Part shown: piece by piece, positions 42,081 through 57,200 of the stretch
Layout of the letters: each line of letters starts with the position of its first letter
Numbering within the stretch: the stretch's first letter is position 1
Source: Sipunculus nudus
Lineage: Eukaryota; Annelida; Sipuncula; Golfingiida; Sipunculidae
DNA length: 64,000 nucleotides
Assembly: GCA_026874595.1 (NCBI GenBank)
Contig: CM049307.1
Location: 47,157,678 to 47,221,677 of the forward strand
Direction: 5' to 3'
Translations under genes and position numbers: made by a program
Notes under the pieces: model-generated
Database searches by the model: none
Told to the model about the DNA's origin: nothing
Seen by the model: the letters and a program-made list of their open reading frames with translations, nothing else

Positions 42081-45000
42081 ATATAAATAATAAATAAAAT
42101 CAATACTGGTGCAGAATTTGATGTTTTATGGGATGATATGACAGTCATGCTTAGTACTGACCATAATGATATTATAATGGCTACCTTTATAAAAATAAAG
42201 AAGACACCATTGACATAATGACCACATTAATGTTCCATAGAAACCACCATGTGAACACTGATAAAACCACAGTCGTTTTATATTTTCATCACTCAAACTT
42301 TGACACTTACAGTTCTATTGTGTAGTCATCCAGTTTATCAGGCTGGGTGAAGGAATTCTGCATCCTCATCAACCAGTCTGTCATGTTTCCACGGAAATTG
42401 AAAAACTCTGACCAATCAGAGACAGAGGTCTGGAAGTACTTCATCAGATGCTGGTTGAGCTGAGCAGAGTTCATGATGTATTCTGTCCAGTTGAACTTGC
42501 TGGAGTCCAAGGCTGGGTCAGCACGAACAGCATTCTCAACCTGTTAGAAGAAAGTATAACCACAATGATTACTCCTGTGAATGGCATCCAATGAGGCTCT
42601 TTGACTGGTTACCTGCTCAAATAATGTATTCAAGAATTCATTGTAATGTAAAATAGGGAGGAACCATCATGCCAACGTTCTGGTTTCACTTGAAATGGAG
42701 TGCTGGCCATCTCTTCATGCATACCTGATGTATGAGCAGGGGTACCTGTCTGTTTTTCTTTTCCCTACTGTTAATTATTACTGATACCTTAAGTCAAATT
42801 ATATAACTATATATACCATTTAGAGTAGCATAAAATGACTAATATTTTTTTAAGTATTATTTTGTTCATTCTTTGCTAAAAAATCCCAGCATATCAGTGT
42901 TCTGAAGAACAAATTTCCTATTAAACTGTTTGCATGAATATGATGTCAAAATTTGAAATCATTATCCCATTGAAGCATTAACTACACATTCAAGCCATTA
43001 TAAGTGAACTTTAGGCCTTAAGCAAACAAGACAAGCACTGAATATATCAATCCAGCCAAGATAAACCAAACAAAGCATCATCTCAAAGGCAGTATTTTTT
43101 CCATATGTACAAGTAACAAGTGCTGTACTTGATATTATGGCAGAACAGATATTCTGTGTCACATACCTCTTGTCGGATTTTCTCGTAATCGACAGCATCC
43201 ATCAGCTCCTTGATGACCTTCTCCAGGTCACCACGGCAAACGATGTTCTCAATAGTCTTCTGCTGCTCAGCGGACTTGTAGATGATGCCACCTCTACACA
43301 AAAACTCCTCCCACTTCCTCATGTCAGTGGCTCGGATGAGCTGTGTTAGAACAAGAACAAAATGTAAATTATGCAATATATTTATAACAAGGGTGTCTAA
43401 GCAAGAAGAAGTTAGAATATGACTGAAGAAGAAATCTGCAACACTATATGAAAATCTCTACTTATAAGCACTTCTCTATTACAAACACTTGAGGCAGCCA
43501 GTTTAAGAATTTGTAGACTCCAATATGGAGAACTCTTTCTTACAGGAAAAATCCCATGTCCAAGCAATAGCTGTAAATTGAAGCTTCCAATGTACATGAT
43601 GAGAGAAATCTTTAAGATTTTACAGGTATGATCTGTGAATCTGATATAAATGAATAATTACTATACCTTAAAATACACAAGTTAACTCATCAGGTATCAA
43701 AATGAGAGATAAATTATTTGAGGATTATCACATAAATTTTTTCTTAACCCACACTAACTGGTAATATTATTAAACTCTCATTTTACTAATAATTTTAAGG
43801 GACAACATGTGCAAATATACTGGCTCAAACAAAAGCATCTAAGACTGCAGTGAATCTGTTAATAAGATTTGGCATATCAAAAATCACTACAAATACCTAC
43901 CTTTGCTAAATTGATCTGTGCACTTAAGATGGCATCAACAGCGTCTGGGGCTGACTCAAACAGCTCTCTCATGAAACGTCTGGTCGCTTCTTCACGGTAA
44001 AGCAGTTTTTCAAGTGTCACATCATTAGCTGGTAATGAAATGTAATTATTTTATGTAAACACCATGGCTGAATACACATTCATGAAATGAATGTTTCTGT
44101 ATGAATTTAACTCTTTTCTGGAAAAACTTTAACTTCAGATGAATATTATGAAGTGGATCTTGTAATAACATCTTGGATTGCATTTTTTTTTAATTTAAAT
44201 GTATAATGCTGTTATTTATGCTACCAGATTTATTCCAGTAAAGGAATTTACCCAGCCGGTGATTCATTATTCATAATATATCTATAAATTTTCCACATAA
44301 TTTAGACTGAAATAACCCTGATCAATTTATCAAGTAATCATACTCCATTATGTGTTTAGTATGAAATAGCCCTGGCTTTGGTACAGCTGTTAACAGTGAT
44401 CCTACCCAGGGCATTATTAGGAAGGTCTTTGATTCAAGGCTGTTATATATCATATGATCTACATGTGTTTATGATGATCCCTGGAAGATAATGCTCTATC
44501 ATGGCTTATCAGGTAGGGGTTTCTTTCATTAATTACCTGGGAGATTGCTGAGTCTCTCATTGAGGACTTTCATGATGGTGTTGGTCACCTTAAACTGGAT
44601 AAGCATGTTGTTCCAGAAGGGTGGAGGTACAGTCAGACTGATCATGCGCTCCAGCAATGAACCAAAGCTGTAATAAGATAAGATAGGATGAGATATACTT
44701 TATTAGGAAATTATATTGCAATAAATCATTGACAGTAAAATACACTACATAGGACCTGTAATAAGGATGCGACTTCTGTTAGGAATTTTACAGTAATAGA
44801 ATTATTTAAAACATAATGTAAAAAATAACAAAACAAATTTCAAAATATTATTTGTATCAAAAATTTGGATATCACCTGTTATCACATGGATCTAAATGAC
44901 ACACTTAAAGAAACTGAAACACGGATCATTTTTTAAAACAGTCATACTGCACTGTTAATCATCAAGAGAGTGAACACCATCCGATCTAACAAGGGTCCAG

Positions 45001-48000
45001 TTACCTTTACACATGATGGTAAGAGAGTACATCAATGATGATACAAAGGGAGGAAATGAAATTGGTATTAATTTTTTTTCTGAGTACAATGAGTTATTCC
45101 CAGGTAAAATTGCAGCCTATAATTAAGATTAGCTGGTGTTTAGTGAAGTGATTCAGAATTCACACTGTGACAGAAATCAAGGTTTTGCTAAGTGATGTTT
45201 TCACAAAACGTTTTGATATTTTCTTATCTGTGCAATTTTTAACATCTACAGCTAACAGTCTTCCCATAAAGAAATCTCAAAAAACCTCCCAGCTTTAAGA
45301 GTATCCAAAGCTTTCTCAAGGTCAATATTAACAAACCTGGCAGGGTCTGCCATCAGCTGGTCTAGTGAGAGTCCCTGAAACATCCTGACAATATCAGGCT
45401 GATCAATAGGGACAATGATGGCTCTAGTGTTTGTCATGTTAAACAGATCCACCAAACTTCTCTGCCACAGCTTGACATCATTAGCTTTCATCAGCGAAGC
45501 CAGCTGCTTAATCAAGTCAGCATAATCCTTTGCCAGGGCCTTGGAATTTACCAGAGTGGCATTCCTAGTGTTGATCTGAAGAATAAAAAGTAATTTGTGG
45601 AATCAAAATAAATACAAGTTTACTATTTGTTACATAAAACCTATATATATATCAAACACTTTGGTTTTCCAAAGTCACATATTTAACCTAATCATCGACA
45701 AGGAACAAATATGCTAGTTATGTAGCATAGATAGCAAGTTGAAATATCTGATCACAGTCTTTGCTGAAGCAACTTGAGGGTTTTCCTAGAAAATAAAATT
45801 TTTTTTATTAGCTTCTTTTAATTTTGATGTAAATTTAATTTTTTTCTTTAATTTTGTGACAAAAGTTATGTAATGATCATTTGCCAAAATGATAAGGAAT
45901 CTGAATATTTATTTGAACCGCCTGATTTTCAGAACATTTAATTTCCTTCTCAGAACAGATAAAGGTAAGAAATATTATTTCTGTAGACTCAGAAAATGAA
46001 AGGTCACTAAAGATAATGTAACAAATAATGGCTCATGTCAATGATATTTTTGGAACATAATTTACATGAGAATAGAACAGAACCGTTCAAAATGTGTTAT
46101 GTTTCTAAAACAGCAGTCGCAAACAGAAACGTATGATGTCAATTTATAATTCATTGGTTGAGAAAATCAAAGAGTTTTCTATTATATCCCTGAAAATATG
46201 CTGAATCAAATGGTACAGGTTAGTATCAAAAGATAAAGTGTGATTAAACTAAGAGGACAGTAGTGGAACCTGTCTGAAAGACCACCTACCAATAACAACC
46301 ACCTGGCTATAAAGACATCCCTTGAATTAAACCTAAGCATTCATGTCAATTATAACTGACCTGTCTAATAAGATTTTGGCCAATCCCCAGGGTGGTCTAA
46401 TTACACAGGTTCTACTTTAATGGTTAATAAATGATTCTATTCACCTGCTGCAGCAGTTTGCTGATGCTGATCTGTTGTCTCATCTCAGTGAGGAATGCCT
46501 TCATCTTCTTATCATCACAGAGCATCTTCAGGAGGTCAGATGGATTGATGGAGTCAGGGAAGATGAAGTACTCTTGAAGGCCACGTCCCTCGCACAGCAC
46601 CTTGGTACTGTCCAGGCTGTTCTTAAGCAGTAACTCCCACAGCTGGAATTAACCATGTGGAGAGTAATAACAAAATATGCTTGATGGGGGTGCTACTGAC
46701 CAATAAGGTCTGACCAATAATAACAAGAGCACAAATGGTTTGGCTTAAATGGGTCCACAAGCATTTTCAAGAATTGGGTCCCATGGCCTTGATCTTTGAC
46801 CCTGTGACTTCAAAATTAATAGCGTTCTTCATCTGAGGATGGGTGCCAGCCATTTGTGAAAGATGAAAAGTTTTATTCAAACGGTTTGGCTTAAATTGGT
46901 TTCATAAGCTATTTGCAGAAGTGGGTACTGTGGCCTTGACCTTTGACACCATGACCTCAGAAGTGAAAGGGTTCTTCATCTGTGGTGGGGTGAGGCATAT
47001 GTGAAAGATGAAAGGTTTTGGTCAAATGGTTTGGCTTTAAACTGGTCCAAAAACCAATTCTGGACGACAGACAGACGGAAGACACATGAACGGAGGCGTG
47101 TGATTATTTCAGTGGCTAGCAGTGTGGCAATACTAACATATGATAGTTCAATTGCTTTGGTCAGTCAGATTTTAATTGTACCTTCCAAATTCCTAAAATC
47201 ACAAAGACTTGTCTCTTTTCACAGAAAAGCAACTAGTCTTTCACTTTTAATCAATAAAAAACTGTTTACCAGTTACTTGAACATAATTTTAAATAAAATT
47301 TTACTATGATGTAACAGAAATACATAATGGACTATCAATTTCAGTAAAATATGTCGAATAGTGCACATACCTTGTTGATCCTGACAGAGACTTTGGACAA
47401 GTCTTGGAGAACATTAGGACTTGTGGCTGCCTCCAGGAGGTTCTTAAGTCCAGACATACTGGTCAGTAAGTTACCGAGCTGGATAGTACCATCATCTGCC
47501 TTAACCTGGGACAGAGTACCGCTGAGGAACTGCTCTATAGCTCTGAACACATGGTCATAATCCTTAATGTAAGGTCCGAGCAGCTGGCTAGTCAAGGGAA
47601 GGACTGTCTCCAAGAGGTCATTCAAAGAATCTTCAGTGAAGGGGTAGAATTTCTTGTAGAAGTTCTGCATGATTTGTTCGACCTGGGTTGAGTTGACTTG
47701 GGGTAGGTTAAACACTGGTGGGTTGTCCATGAGTTTCTTCACCAGCTGTGCCAGTTTGAGGCTGTTATACAGCATTTCTGAAATATTAGCTGTGGAGACA
47801 TCGGGCTCCTTCAGCTGCTGTATCAAGTTATGGAGATTCTGTACCTTTAGGAGTTCTTGCTGTAAAACAGTAGAATTCATGTCGCAAGTGATTGTGTAAA
47901 ACCTGTTAAACTCATCACTAGTTGCCCCGAACATAGAATCCCTCTCTCTTCTCGTCAAAGAACACAGAGCCCTTGCTGGGTTTGAGGAAGCAAGAACCTC

Positions 48001-51000
48001 TGCAAACTTGCTTGGGTTTTCTGTAAGTGCACGTAGCGCCACCTCCAGGAGCTCCTCTGAAATGTCGACACCTGTAGAGAACCATTCTTTGAAGTAATCA
48101 CTGTCCTTTAGTGTGTCATCCAAGGTTATGTTGTTCTTGGCCACTTCAGTCAGCCGGCCGTTGAACCAATTGTATATGTATGTTTGTGTGTTGATGAACT
48201 GCACAGGGAACAGCTCAGCGATGGTCTCAAAAAAGGCCAAAACACTGAAAACACAAATATTAAATTAGCACAAGAAGCAATTTTCCACTTTTCTGTTTAA
48301 AGCTTTGCTCAACCTCTTCAATATTTGTTTCTGTAATACACCCTGATAAATTACTTATGTTTGATTCTCTTATTACCTGAACTGCACCACTTTGACATAA
48401 TTAATTTCATAGCACAGAAACCATATGTTTAGCAGAGTATCTACCAACCCATCATCAGCCTGCCGGCAAACCAAAGTTTAAACAAGAACTCAGTCTGGTT
48501 CAGTCTTGAGAAGACCTACTTTGCATATATTATAATTTATAAGATAATTGTCCTCTCCTCATCACAAGAGGTGAAATAAGTGCTGTGTTATTCATAAAGG
48601 GATGGGGCAAATCTATTACCATAAAATAAAATCCTCAAAGTGTCTTATTTTTAAGCCAATATAATCAGCCTCAGATCGACATTTTGCACAAGAGAAATGA
48701 TACAGGTCTAACTGCAATATAATATTTATATAACATATCAATCCTAAAATGCCTATCTAAAATGCTGAGTGAACATCATAACATTCCTTAAATTTATTTA
48801 TTTTGTGAACATTATATCTATTTCAAATAAAAATATAGAATATCTATAAAACATATTACTTTGATACTATCTTCTATAGTTACCTAAAACTCCAGTGCTG
48901 CCATGTAAATTTTTCTTTTCTATTTTTCCCACAAATCATGAATTTTGTCAAAAATAAAGACTTTCACAGCTCTCCCAAGGAGGTTTAAGTTTTCTGCCAA
49001 GGCCTATGTTGGTATGTTTGGAGGGGATATAATGCAAAAATTACTACACATATTAACTTATCTCCAAGAAAATTTGTGAAGTAGAGGGACATGACCAAAG
49101 GAAGAATGACTTCACTTTTGGTGCTGATCTGAGAAAAAAGCCAGAAGGTTAAATTTTAAATTGGTTGGAGGTATATGCACTCTACTGAGTGCCCTCTAGT
49201 TTTTTGTACATACCTTCTGATGATGTATTGCCAATCTGGCCGCCTCTTGCTGTAACGGACAAAGACATCCACCCACTCCTTGCCCTCTATCCAGGGTCCA
49301 TCTATCTTGAACTTTGGTGGATTGTCTATTATCTGCTTTGTAAGTTTACCAAGACGCACTCCTAACAGGTACAGATCACTGGTGCTGGGACTGTTTTCAC
49401 TCAAACGGTCCTGAAAATTCAACAGGTCATATATTTTGATGTTATGAAAATAACTAATCAACACAGCAGCACAAAGGTAAAGGTGAGTTTAAAGTCTGAT
49501 ATCATCAACGATGTCAGTCTCATCTGGCTTAATTTACATTTTGACTTCCTGCTCTGTTGGGGGTGTTCATTCTCCTCAGCTTCCTGGGGATCATACCGTC
49601 CAAGCAGCTATAACAGGTACTAGAAGGTTATTCTTTCTACATCTGCCTTCTGTCAAGTGTTGAGAGGGAGCACCCTTGTGGTTAAGACCTTGGCTAGGAG
49701 TCTTAGCGCAGACTGCAGTCAGAATGGGACAGGAACCCACAAGCACACTTACCATTATGCCCCTTTTATGCATAGCTTTCCCAATAAACAAGTCTTCAGC
49801 CTGTCAAACACTTGTTCTCATAAAATACTTATATTAGATTAATTTGGACACATGGCAAATATCAAGTGCTACAGCATCACCTATAAGTTAACAGAATAAA
49901 ACTAAAAAAAGGCTTAACTTCCTGATTTACTTAATGGTAAATTTTACATATAGCATCAAAGATTGATAAAAACTGGGCTCTTGTGGATAGAACCCTGAAT
50001 GTCCTCCAATCCCATTCATACAGCTATTCACTGAGCTTAAATGCTGAAAAGATACTAAAAAACTAAAATGCACCAGGCAGAGACAAAATCATTACTTGTT
50101 CACTTCTGGTACTCATTTCATGCTTACCAGATCACTGAACTTTTCTATCTTGTAGGTATTCATGACTTCCTTCCAGAGTTTCATTGCATCAATGTCGCAG
50201 AACTGCCGATGAAGCTCGTTTATGTCATAAGGAGAATCTGGAGATGTCTGGAGGTATTTTTCAGCTGATCCATAACACAACATCTCCATAGCCGTGGTAG
50301 CATTCACTCGGAGCAGCTCTTGGAACTGTTATATACAAATATGGTGGCATGCATGTGTCATGAATATAATATATTATACTGTACAATCCCATTGAAGCAA
50401 ACTCGCTTAGGACAAAATCCCTGTTGTAATGAAAATTTAAGCTCAAAGTTTTAGTATGCTTTCCATAAATTATGGCCAAATTAAACTTGGATTTTGCATG
50501 TTTAACATGCGTGCCTTTTCACTTCAACACATTGTGGTTTAACTTTGAACAATTAATGAAAAATAGTCCCTTGAGCAGCCCCTTAATATGCATATTTCAG
50601 TAATTTTGTTGTGTCATTCAATTTTCACTTCAACAGCACAAGAGTACTTATTGAAAAGTATATTCTATTGAGTAGCCCCTTCATTTGCATACTTCAGTAA
50701 TTTTGTCATGCTACACAAAATGCATTTAGCAATTAAATAACAACACTGACACAAAATATCTCTCTGTCTCATCAAAATCACTCAATCTTGTAAATGACAT
50801 GGGACAGATAAAGAACTATTTATCAGAACTATTTACCCTTGAATAAAGAATTGAACAAATATGAAAGTATTTTGTTTTTCACAAGATTAAAATTTGATTT
50901 GAAAAAAAAAATAATGTGAGTGGAAGCACTGGCAATATTATAACACTGAAAAGTATCAATCCCTTTGTGTACACACCTCAGGCTTATCAACAGAAAACAT

Positions 51001-54000
51001 GAGGACCTCAACAACTCCAGGCATCTTCTCAAGCAGGACCAGGGCCTTTCGTACCTCTTCTAAATCTCCCACTGGTAGATCCCGGACTCTAAATTCTCTG
51101 CCTGAAACACAAGAATGCAATTCCTCTGGTTTACTATGTGGCTCATTTAATGCCAAGTATCTAAGATATTATAAACTTCTAGTGAAAAGTATATAAAACA
51201 AATAGGCATCTTTCAATATTGGATCATTTTCTAATTCATAATGTACTAAGTATTAAGATTATCTTTTTCACTCTATGCTATAACAGGACTGATGCTTGAA
51301 ATTTTTCGATTTCAAATTGTTTCATGACACCTAAAAATATATAGCATCTTTAGAAGTTTACCATGTGATATAAGTTCCTGCATTACAATTAGATATAATA
51401 GTAAACTGCTGCAGGTGCACTTACGTGCCCATAAGATTCTATAATACTGTAGAAAACTGTAGGAAACAACAACAAATCATAGAAAATATGAGTGTGTGAG
51501 ACCTGCTTTTCTGAAATTGTTGAAATAAATATATAGGACTAGTTAAAAATATTACAAGACCCAGGCCTGCAAAAGTGAAAACTGTACCATTTGTAAGATG
51601 TTCCATCTGGTCAACCAGGATGTCCATGACACATTTGGCTATGTTCTTCACTATGTCTGTCTCTCTGCGGTCCAGGATGTCTGCAAGGTCATCTAGCCAT
51701 CTGAAGTACCTGTATGAAAAAGATGCAAATTCCATTATAAAGTGTCCAGTATCTTCTTGTTTCACAATGTTACAGCATAATTTCAGGGCAGGACCTTTAA
51801 CTATGTAATGCAACCATTACATTTTTTATTAGTAAAATAAATATTCACTCATCAGACTTTTTTGTTTGCAAAGGTGTCATCTTAAACAGATTGTCAAAAT
51901 CCCTTAAAAAAACCTTAAAGAGCCCTTGAGGACTTTATCTGTAAAAGCTTGTGAACTTGATCTGCTATAGCCCTGGCTACCTCTGACCAAGATCCACCAT
52001 GTATGTCACAGTTTAATATTGACATATTTCTCTTTTAAACTCAATGTCTGCTGTTAATATGGTCTAATGAATAAAGATTATAAGTTACAAAATGGTGAAT
52101 GTAATGTAAAAGTAATATAAAGTAAATCTTTTAGATATTTTTTTTCCATATACAGGGTAAGAAAAAGTCCAGAAGGTAAACCAGGTGTTACTCATTGGAA
52201 AACTGGCAAAATTTTTTCTGGATAAAATACAACATCACTCACAGAGCATATTCCTCCAGTGGTCTGCTGATGAACCTCTGCCACTGAGACTTGACTGTAT
52301 CCAGAGTACTGCTCCATTCACTGGGGTTCAGCCAGCGCCAGTTCTCCATGATCTGCTCGCTGAGCTTTTTCCAGTAATCTACATCTACTGTCATGCCCAC
52401 AGTACTGATCAGGTAGCCCGCATCATCAACAATCTTACTCAGGTCAAAATACTTCTCCCAGTCCTTGTCAAACTGTAGAATCATTCACATTATGGATAAA
52501 TCAGCTTTATCAATTAGGCAAAAAAAAAAGTATGGTTCGCAGGCACCTTTTTTTGGAAACCAGTGCGGGCAGGCAATATTTTATTTTTTGTATGTTTTAA
52601 TAAAATTAAAGTACTACATAACAAAGGAAATCTTATCAATATTGTATTTTTTGTAATTTCTTAAAGATGAAAATCAGATTAAAAATTTTTGATGCGAGGG
52701 GTTAAAACTGACGCAGGCGGTGCCGGATAACCATACCTTTTATTTTTTTGGCCTAACTCATACGTTTCCAGATGATCAAATTTTATGTTTTGCTTATGAT
52801 TTTTAATGCCCTCCTGCACTCTCAATACTGTAAAAACCTGTCATACCTTAATTGCATCAAAATTCTATAATATAAATCGCCATAGTGATTTTTGATGATT
52901 CCATTACCTTTTTCTTGCTACCATTATAGGCCCCTAAACCCCCTTAAAATATAAGTTTCCTCAAATATACATTTAATCATTTCAGTGTCTTTCTAATGGT
53001 CCAATTCCAGTTGATTAAGTTCGCACTTTTCTTGTTGCATTACATATCCCTCACAAATTTTAAATACATTTTAGTTTGTTATAGAATTGTAGATTATACT
53101 TTTTATAACAATCATAATTCATTGAAGGATACTTCAGATGCCCATCTCATAATAACAATATGAAACTATGTGGATCAAGTTACATAGAACAAACCTATAA
53201 TTACATGTAATGATATCACCATTTAATGTGCCTGTGGCAGAGGATCAAACTACAGAACTTAGCTCTGAAAAAAAGGTTTGTCTACTAGACTATGTTTTAC
53301 CTCATGGTCTTTCTGGGCAGACTTACCAAAGGTTTAGCAACAGTATACAGTTTCTCTTCATAAAACCGCCTGACCTCATCCAGCAGGCCCTGTGGGCTGA
53401 TCTCACACACAGCTCTCTTTAGATCATTTAAGCTGATGGGACTGTTCTCTGGCAATTTAAGTACCTGGTTCCAGTCCTTGCTGCAAGTGTTTTTAGGATC
53501 TCTAAGGAGCTTGACCAACTGCCCGCCCTGATACAGAAAACAGTTTATTAGCATTAGTCATGAAGGCAGTGTGTAAGGTATAATAGAATCACAGTGTAAA
53601 CTCAAATTCTTAACACCACCAGGTCCTCAGAAAGAACCTTCACCCTCAAAATAAAATGGAGGTTTTCACTTTATTTTCATATGAGATAACAAAACATCTT
53701 TATTTCACCTCTGCCAGGAGTTATCATGTTTTTTTATTGTTACTGCATAGTTTGTCTGTAAGCAAATTTACACAAGAAGTCATTAACAGATTTTGACGGA
53801 ATTTGTTGGCTGGGGTTATGATAACAACAAAGGAACAACCAATACAATTTTTGAAGGTAATCTGAATCATCAAAATAATCAGTTTTTAATTTTAAGGATT
53901 CTTTAACATTATGAGATGGCAATTTATCTTTATGCCAGCAAATGGCAAGTCATTCACTGGTACCGGGGCCACCTTTGATCTGAAAAGTGTAGCTCACCTG

Positions 54001-54142
54001 AGATAAAAAAATGAAGCTGGTGGACCATGACATATTTTTCTGTGTAGTGCACCAACATTTTGATATGATCATATACTATAAATCCTAAATTTTATGAGGT
54101 ATACCACTATATGAGGTCTCTGACTGCTTCTAGGTGCTTCTA

Positions 54143-54202
<60 letters not shown>

Positions 54203-57200
54203 TATATAATGGACCTGAACACTCAATTTCAGTTGTCCCCAATAAGTGTCACTGGTATGAAAAAGTCATTTACTTCACTCATAAATTTAGGTGTCAGTGT
54301 ATATGATACAAACATACTAACCTTGCCTGGATCCATGACAGTTTCTAAGAGAACCTCTGTGATTTTTGGAGAATTGTTCAGGATGTATGCCAAACCATCC
54401 AGCCCTTCATAGCCATCCAGAAGGTCAGCAACATCTGTAAACATGCAAAAAGAACATCCTCATGAAGAAAGTGAAACAACCAGTACACAACCATATGATC
54501 TGTATATAAATATAAGCCAGTGGAGCGGATTTATTCAAGTTCAATACATAATTCATCCAATACACAACACATATTGACAAGTTTCATATTTTTCATACAG
54601 GTCATTTCTGTAACAGCACTGACAAACAAGTGTTACTTGGTTATTATTATAACTTCTAAATACAATATTTTCATATTTCATGCCATTTTAAGCTGTCTCA
54701 GCAATATTGTTACACTGATGTTGAGAAATGATGCAATATCCAAGTCCACTTTTAGTAGCAGTATTACACTGCTGAGCAGGCACATTTTGAAAACCTCAAA
54801 TACAACTGAATATATGGTGAGCAGTGATTGTCCCCTCTGATTACATAACATGTAAAACACACTGTGAAAATTGTCAACATAACAATATTACATAACTTAC
54901 ATTTGGTAAAAGATCTTTAAGGATATCAACATTTTATCACTCTTTAAAATGTTTTAAAATAACTAATGCAAGGCATTCTTAATAGGAAACAATGACATAT
55001 AGAGCGCAAATAATATAGCCATATAACGCAAAATGAAAATATGCTCTTTTCTGAACTTTTTTTTACGATTTATGTTATGTCTTTGCTACATTTTCTAATG
55101 TTCTTGATTTTTTTATTTGTTTCTGATGGTGACACTTGGATTACTAAGTTGAATTTTCTTAAACCATTTACAGGCATGCCTTCACTGTGCATTTAATATA
55201 TACAAAATACATGCATTCTTTTAACTCTAGAATTCAATGAACAGTCCATGCATTTAAAAGGGCCACAAGATTCAATGAGTTGCTTCATAAAATATTGACT
55301 CATATATAACAATAATGGGGTCCCTTGAAGTGTTATTACTGATGTGTTTGGTGTTAACAATCATGCTTAATTACCAGTGCCATCTACAGGTAAAGTTTGG
55401 AACTATACTGTTTTATACATTTTCTTTTGTCAATATTAAAAACTGAAATTAAGAATGAACAATATTTCTTATTTTAAATATTATCTACCTCCTTTTATAA
55501 TTCATCCATTTTTTAAAAGAAAACTATACATATTATCATTTAGTATGGTCAGTTTCCCTCAGTATTTTGAATTACTAAATTAACAAAATTATAAGTATCC
55601 CAAGTTGATTAGTAATATCCAACCACTGCTGAAGATGTTTGAGTATCAACTGTAAGTCATAAAATGTAAGTCTTCCCCTATATGTTATGAAATTCACTCC
55701 CAGACAGCAGCAAATACTGCTAGCCTGGGTGTAGAACTGTATTGGACTCAAGGTGCAATTCAGTACAAGCAGAGCCACCTAGTCTCATCTAGCTGAACTC
55801 TGAGTACTTTCCAGTGTGGATTCAAAATATTTTTTATGGGCTTAGAACTTCTTCGTTTGTATTCAAAGGCATTCTTTGGGGTTATTAAGTGAATTTTCAC
55901 AAGGCTTCAGACCCATAAAAAGTGAAATTACAAAATATACATATTAATTTATTAAAAAGAAATATAGAAGTCAACATTAATGATTTCGGTTTCTCTTACA
56001 GAGAAATTAGTTCTTTATAGTGTGACAAATTATAATTTGCCTCTGTTCAGATTAATGCAAACAGACAAATGGGCTTCAAGTCAAAACCTTTTAATACAAT
56101 TTTTTTTCTAAATTCTAAACCCACTAAATACTTCTGTATCCACAGGAACTGGCTTAGTTCATTTCATTACAGGCAGCCTTGATTTATTACAACAATCATA
56201 TGATGCATCCATTAATAATCACAAGGCATATATTTCTGTACAAAAGAAGTAAATACATTTGGCCAGTACTATCATTCATATGAGATGGTTAGCTTCTGGG
56301 TGGGGTATATATGTATAATTTATAATACTTAAATGGGTTACTTTTATGTGCATGCAAAACCAGATATCTTTTAGTATGAATATAATACCAGGTTTCTCTT
56401 AATACCAGATAAATCATAATAACAATATAATACAAGATATTTCTTAGTAAAAATATAATATCAGATATCTCTTAGTAACAATATAATACCAGATAAATCA
56501 TAGTTTCCATATAATACCAGTTATCTCTTAGTAACAATACAATAACTACTGATTAATTCTAGTGACTTGCTACTTACTCTCTGTGGATATGAAAACCCTG
56601 TTTGAGACTAAAACACAAGGTAGGATATCTTGATCCAATAGGCCAGCCACTAGTATATATTGTTAGTTTGTATGAATAGGCCAGCTAGTGTATCATATTT
56701 TATAGTTAGTTATGGTATGAACACACATGAAAATGTGTAACAAACTCTGCTGACCAAAAATTCTGGTGCTCAGAAAACATATGCTGCAAGGGATATTAAT
56801 TAATTATCTGAATATTAAACTATCACAATATGAAAATATAACCCAGAATGTGGATAACATGGAGTTCATCTCGCAACCCTTGCAACATAATATCATGCAG
56901 TTTCCACTGAGTGCATGTACTTTTTTAAGGATAGGCCCATTCCACTGAACAAGGATGGAGGTAAAACTTGCAATACCTTGTAGCATCATTATTCAGGCAT
57001 TTTTGGTTTAAATTTCATGTGTAAAATTTGAAAATAGGGAATTCCAACATTTCATGAAAAATGTATCTAACACTTATGGCAAAAAATTACAAAATCATAT
57101 CATAGTTATCAGAGAATTACTGTTTAGTCTTCAAGAAGTAACTATTTTGGGTCGCCCAAATTTTCAACAAATTGCATCAGAGGCTTTATGATAATCAATG

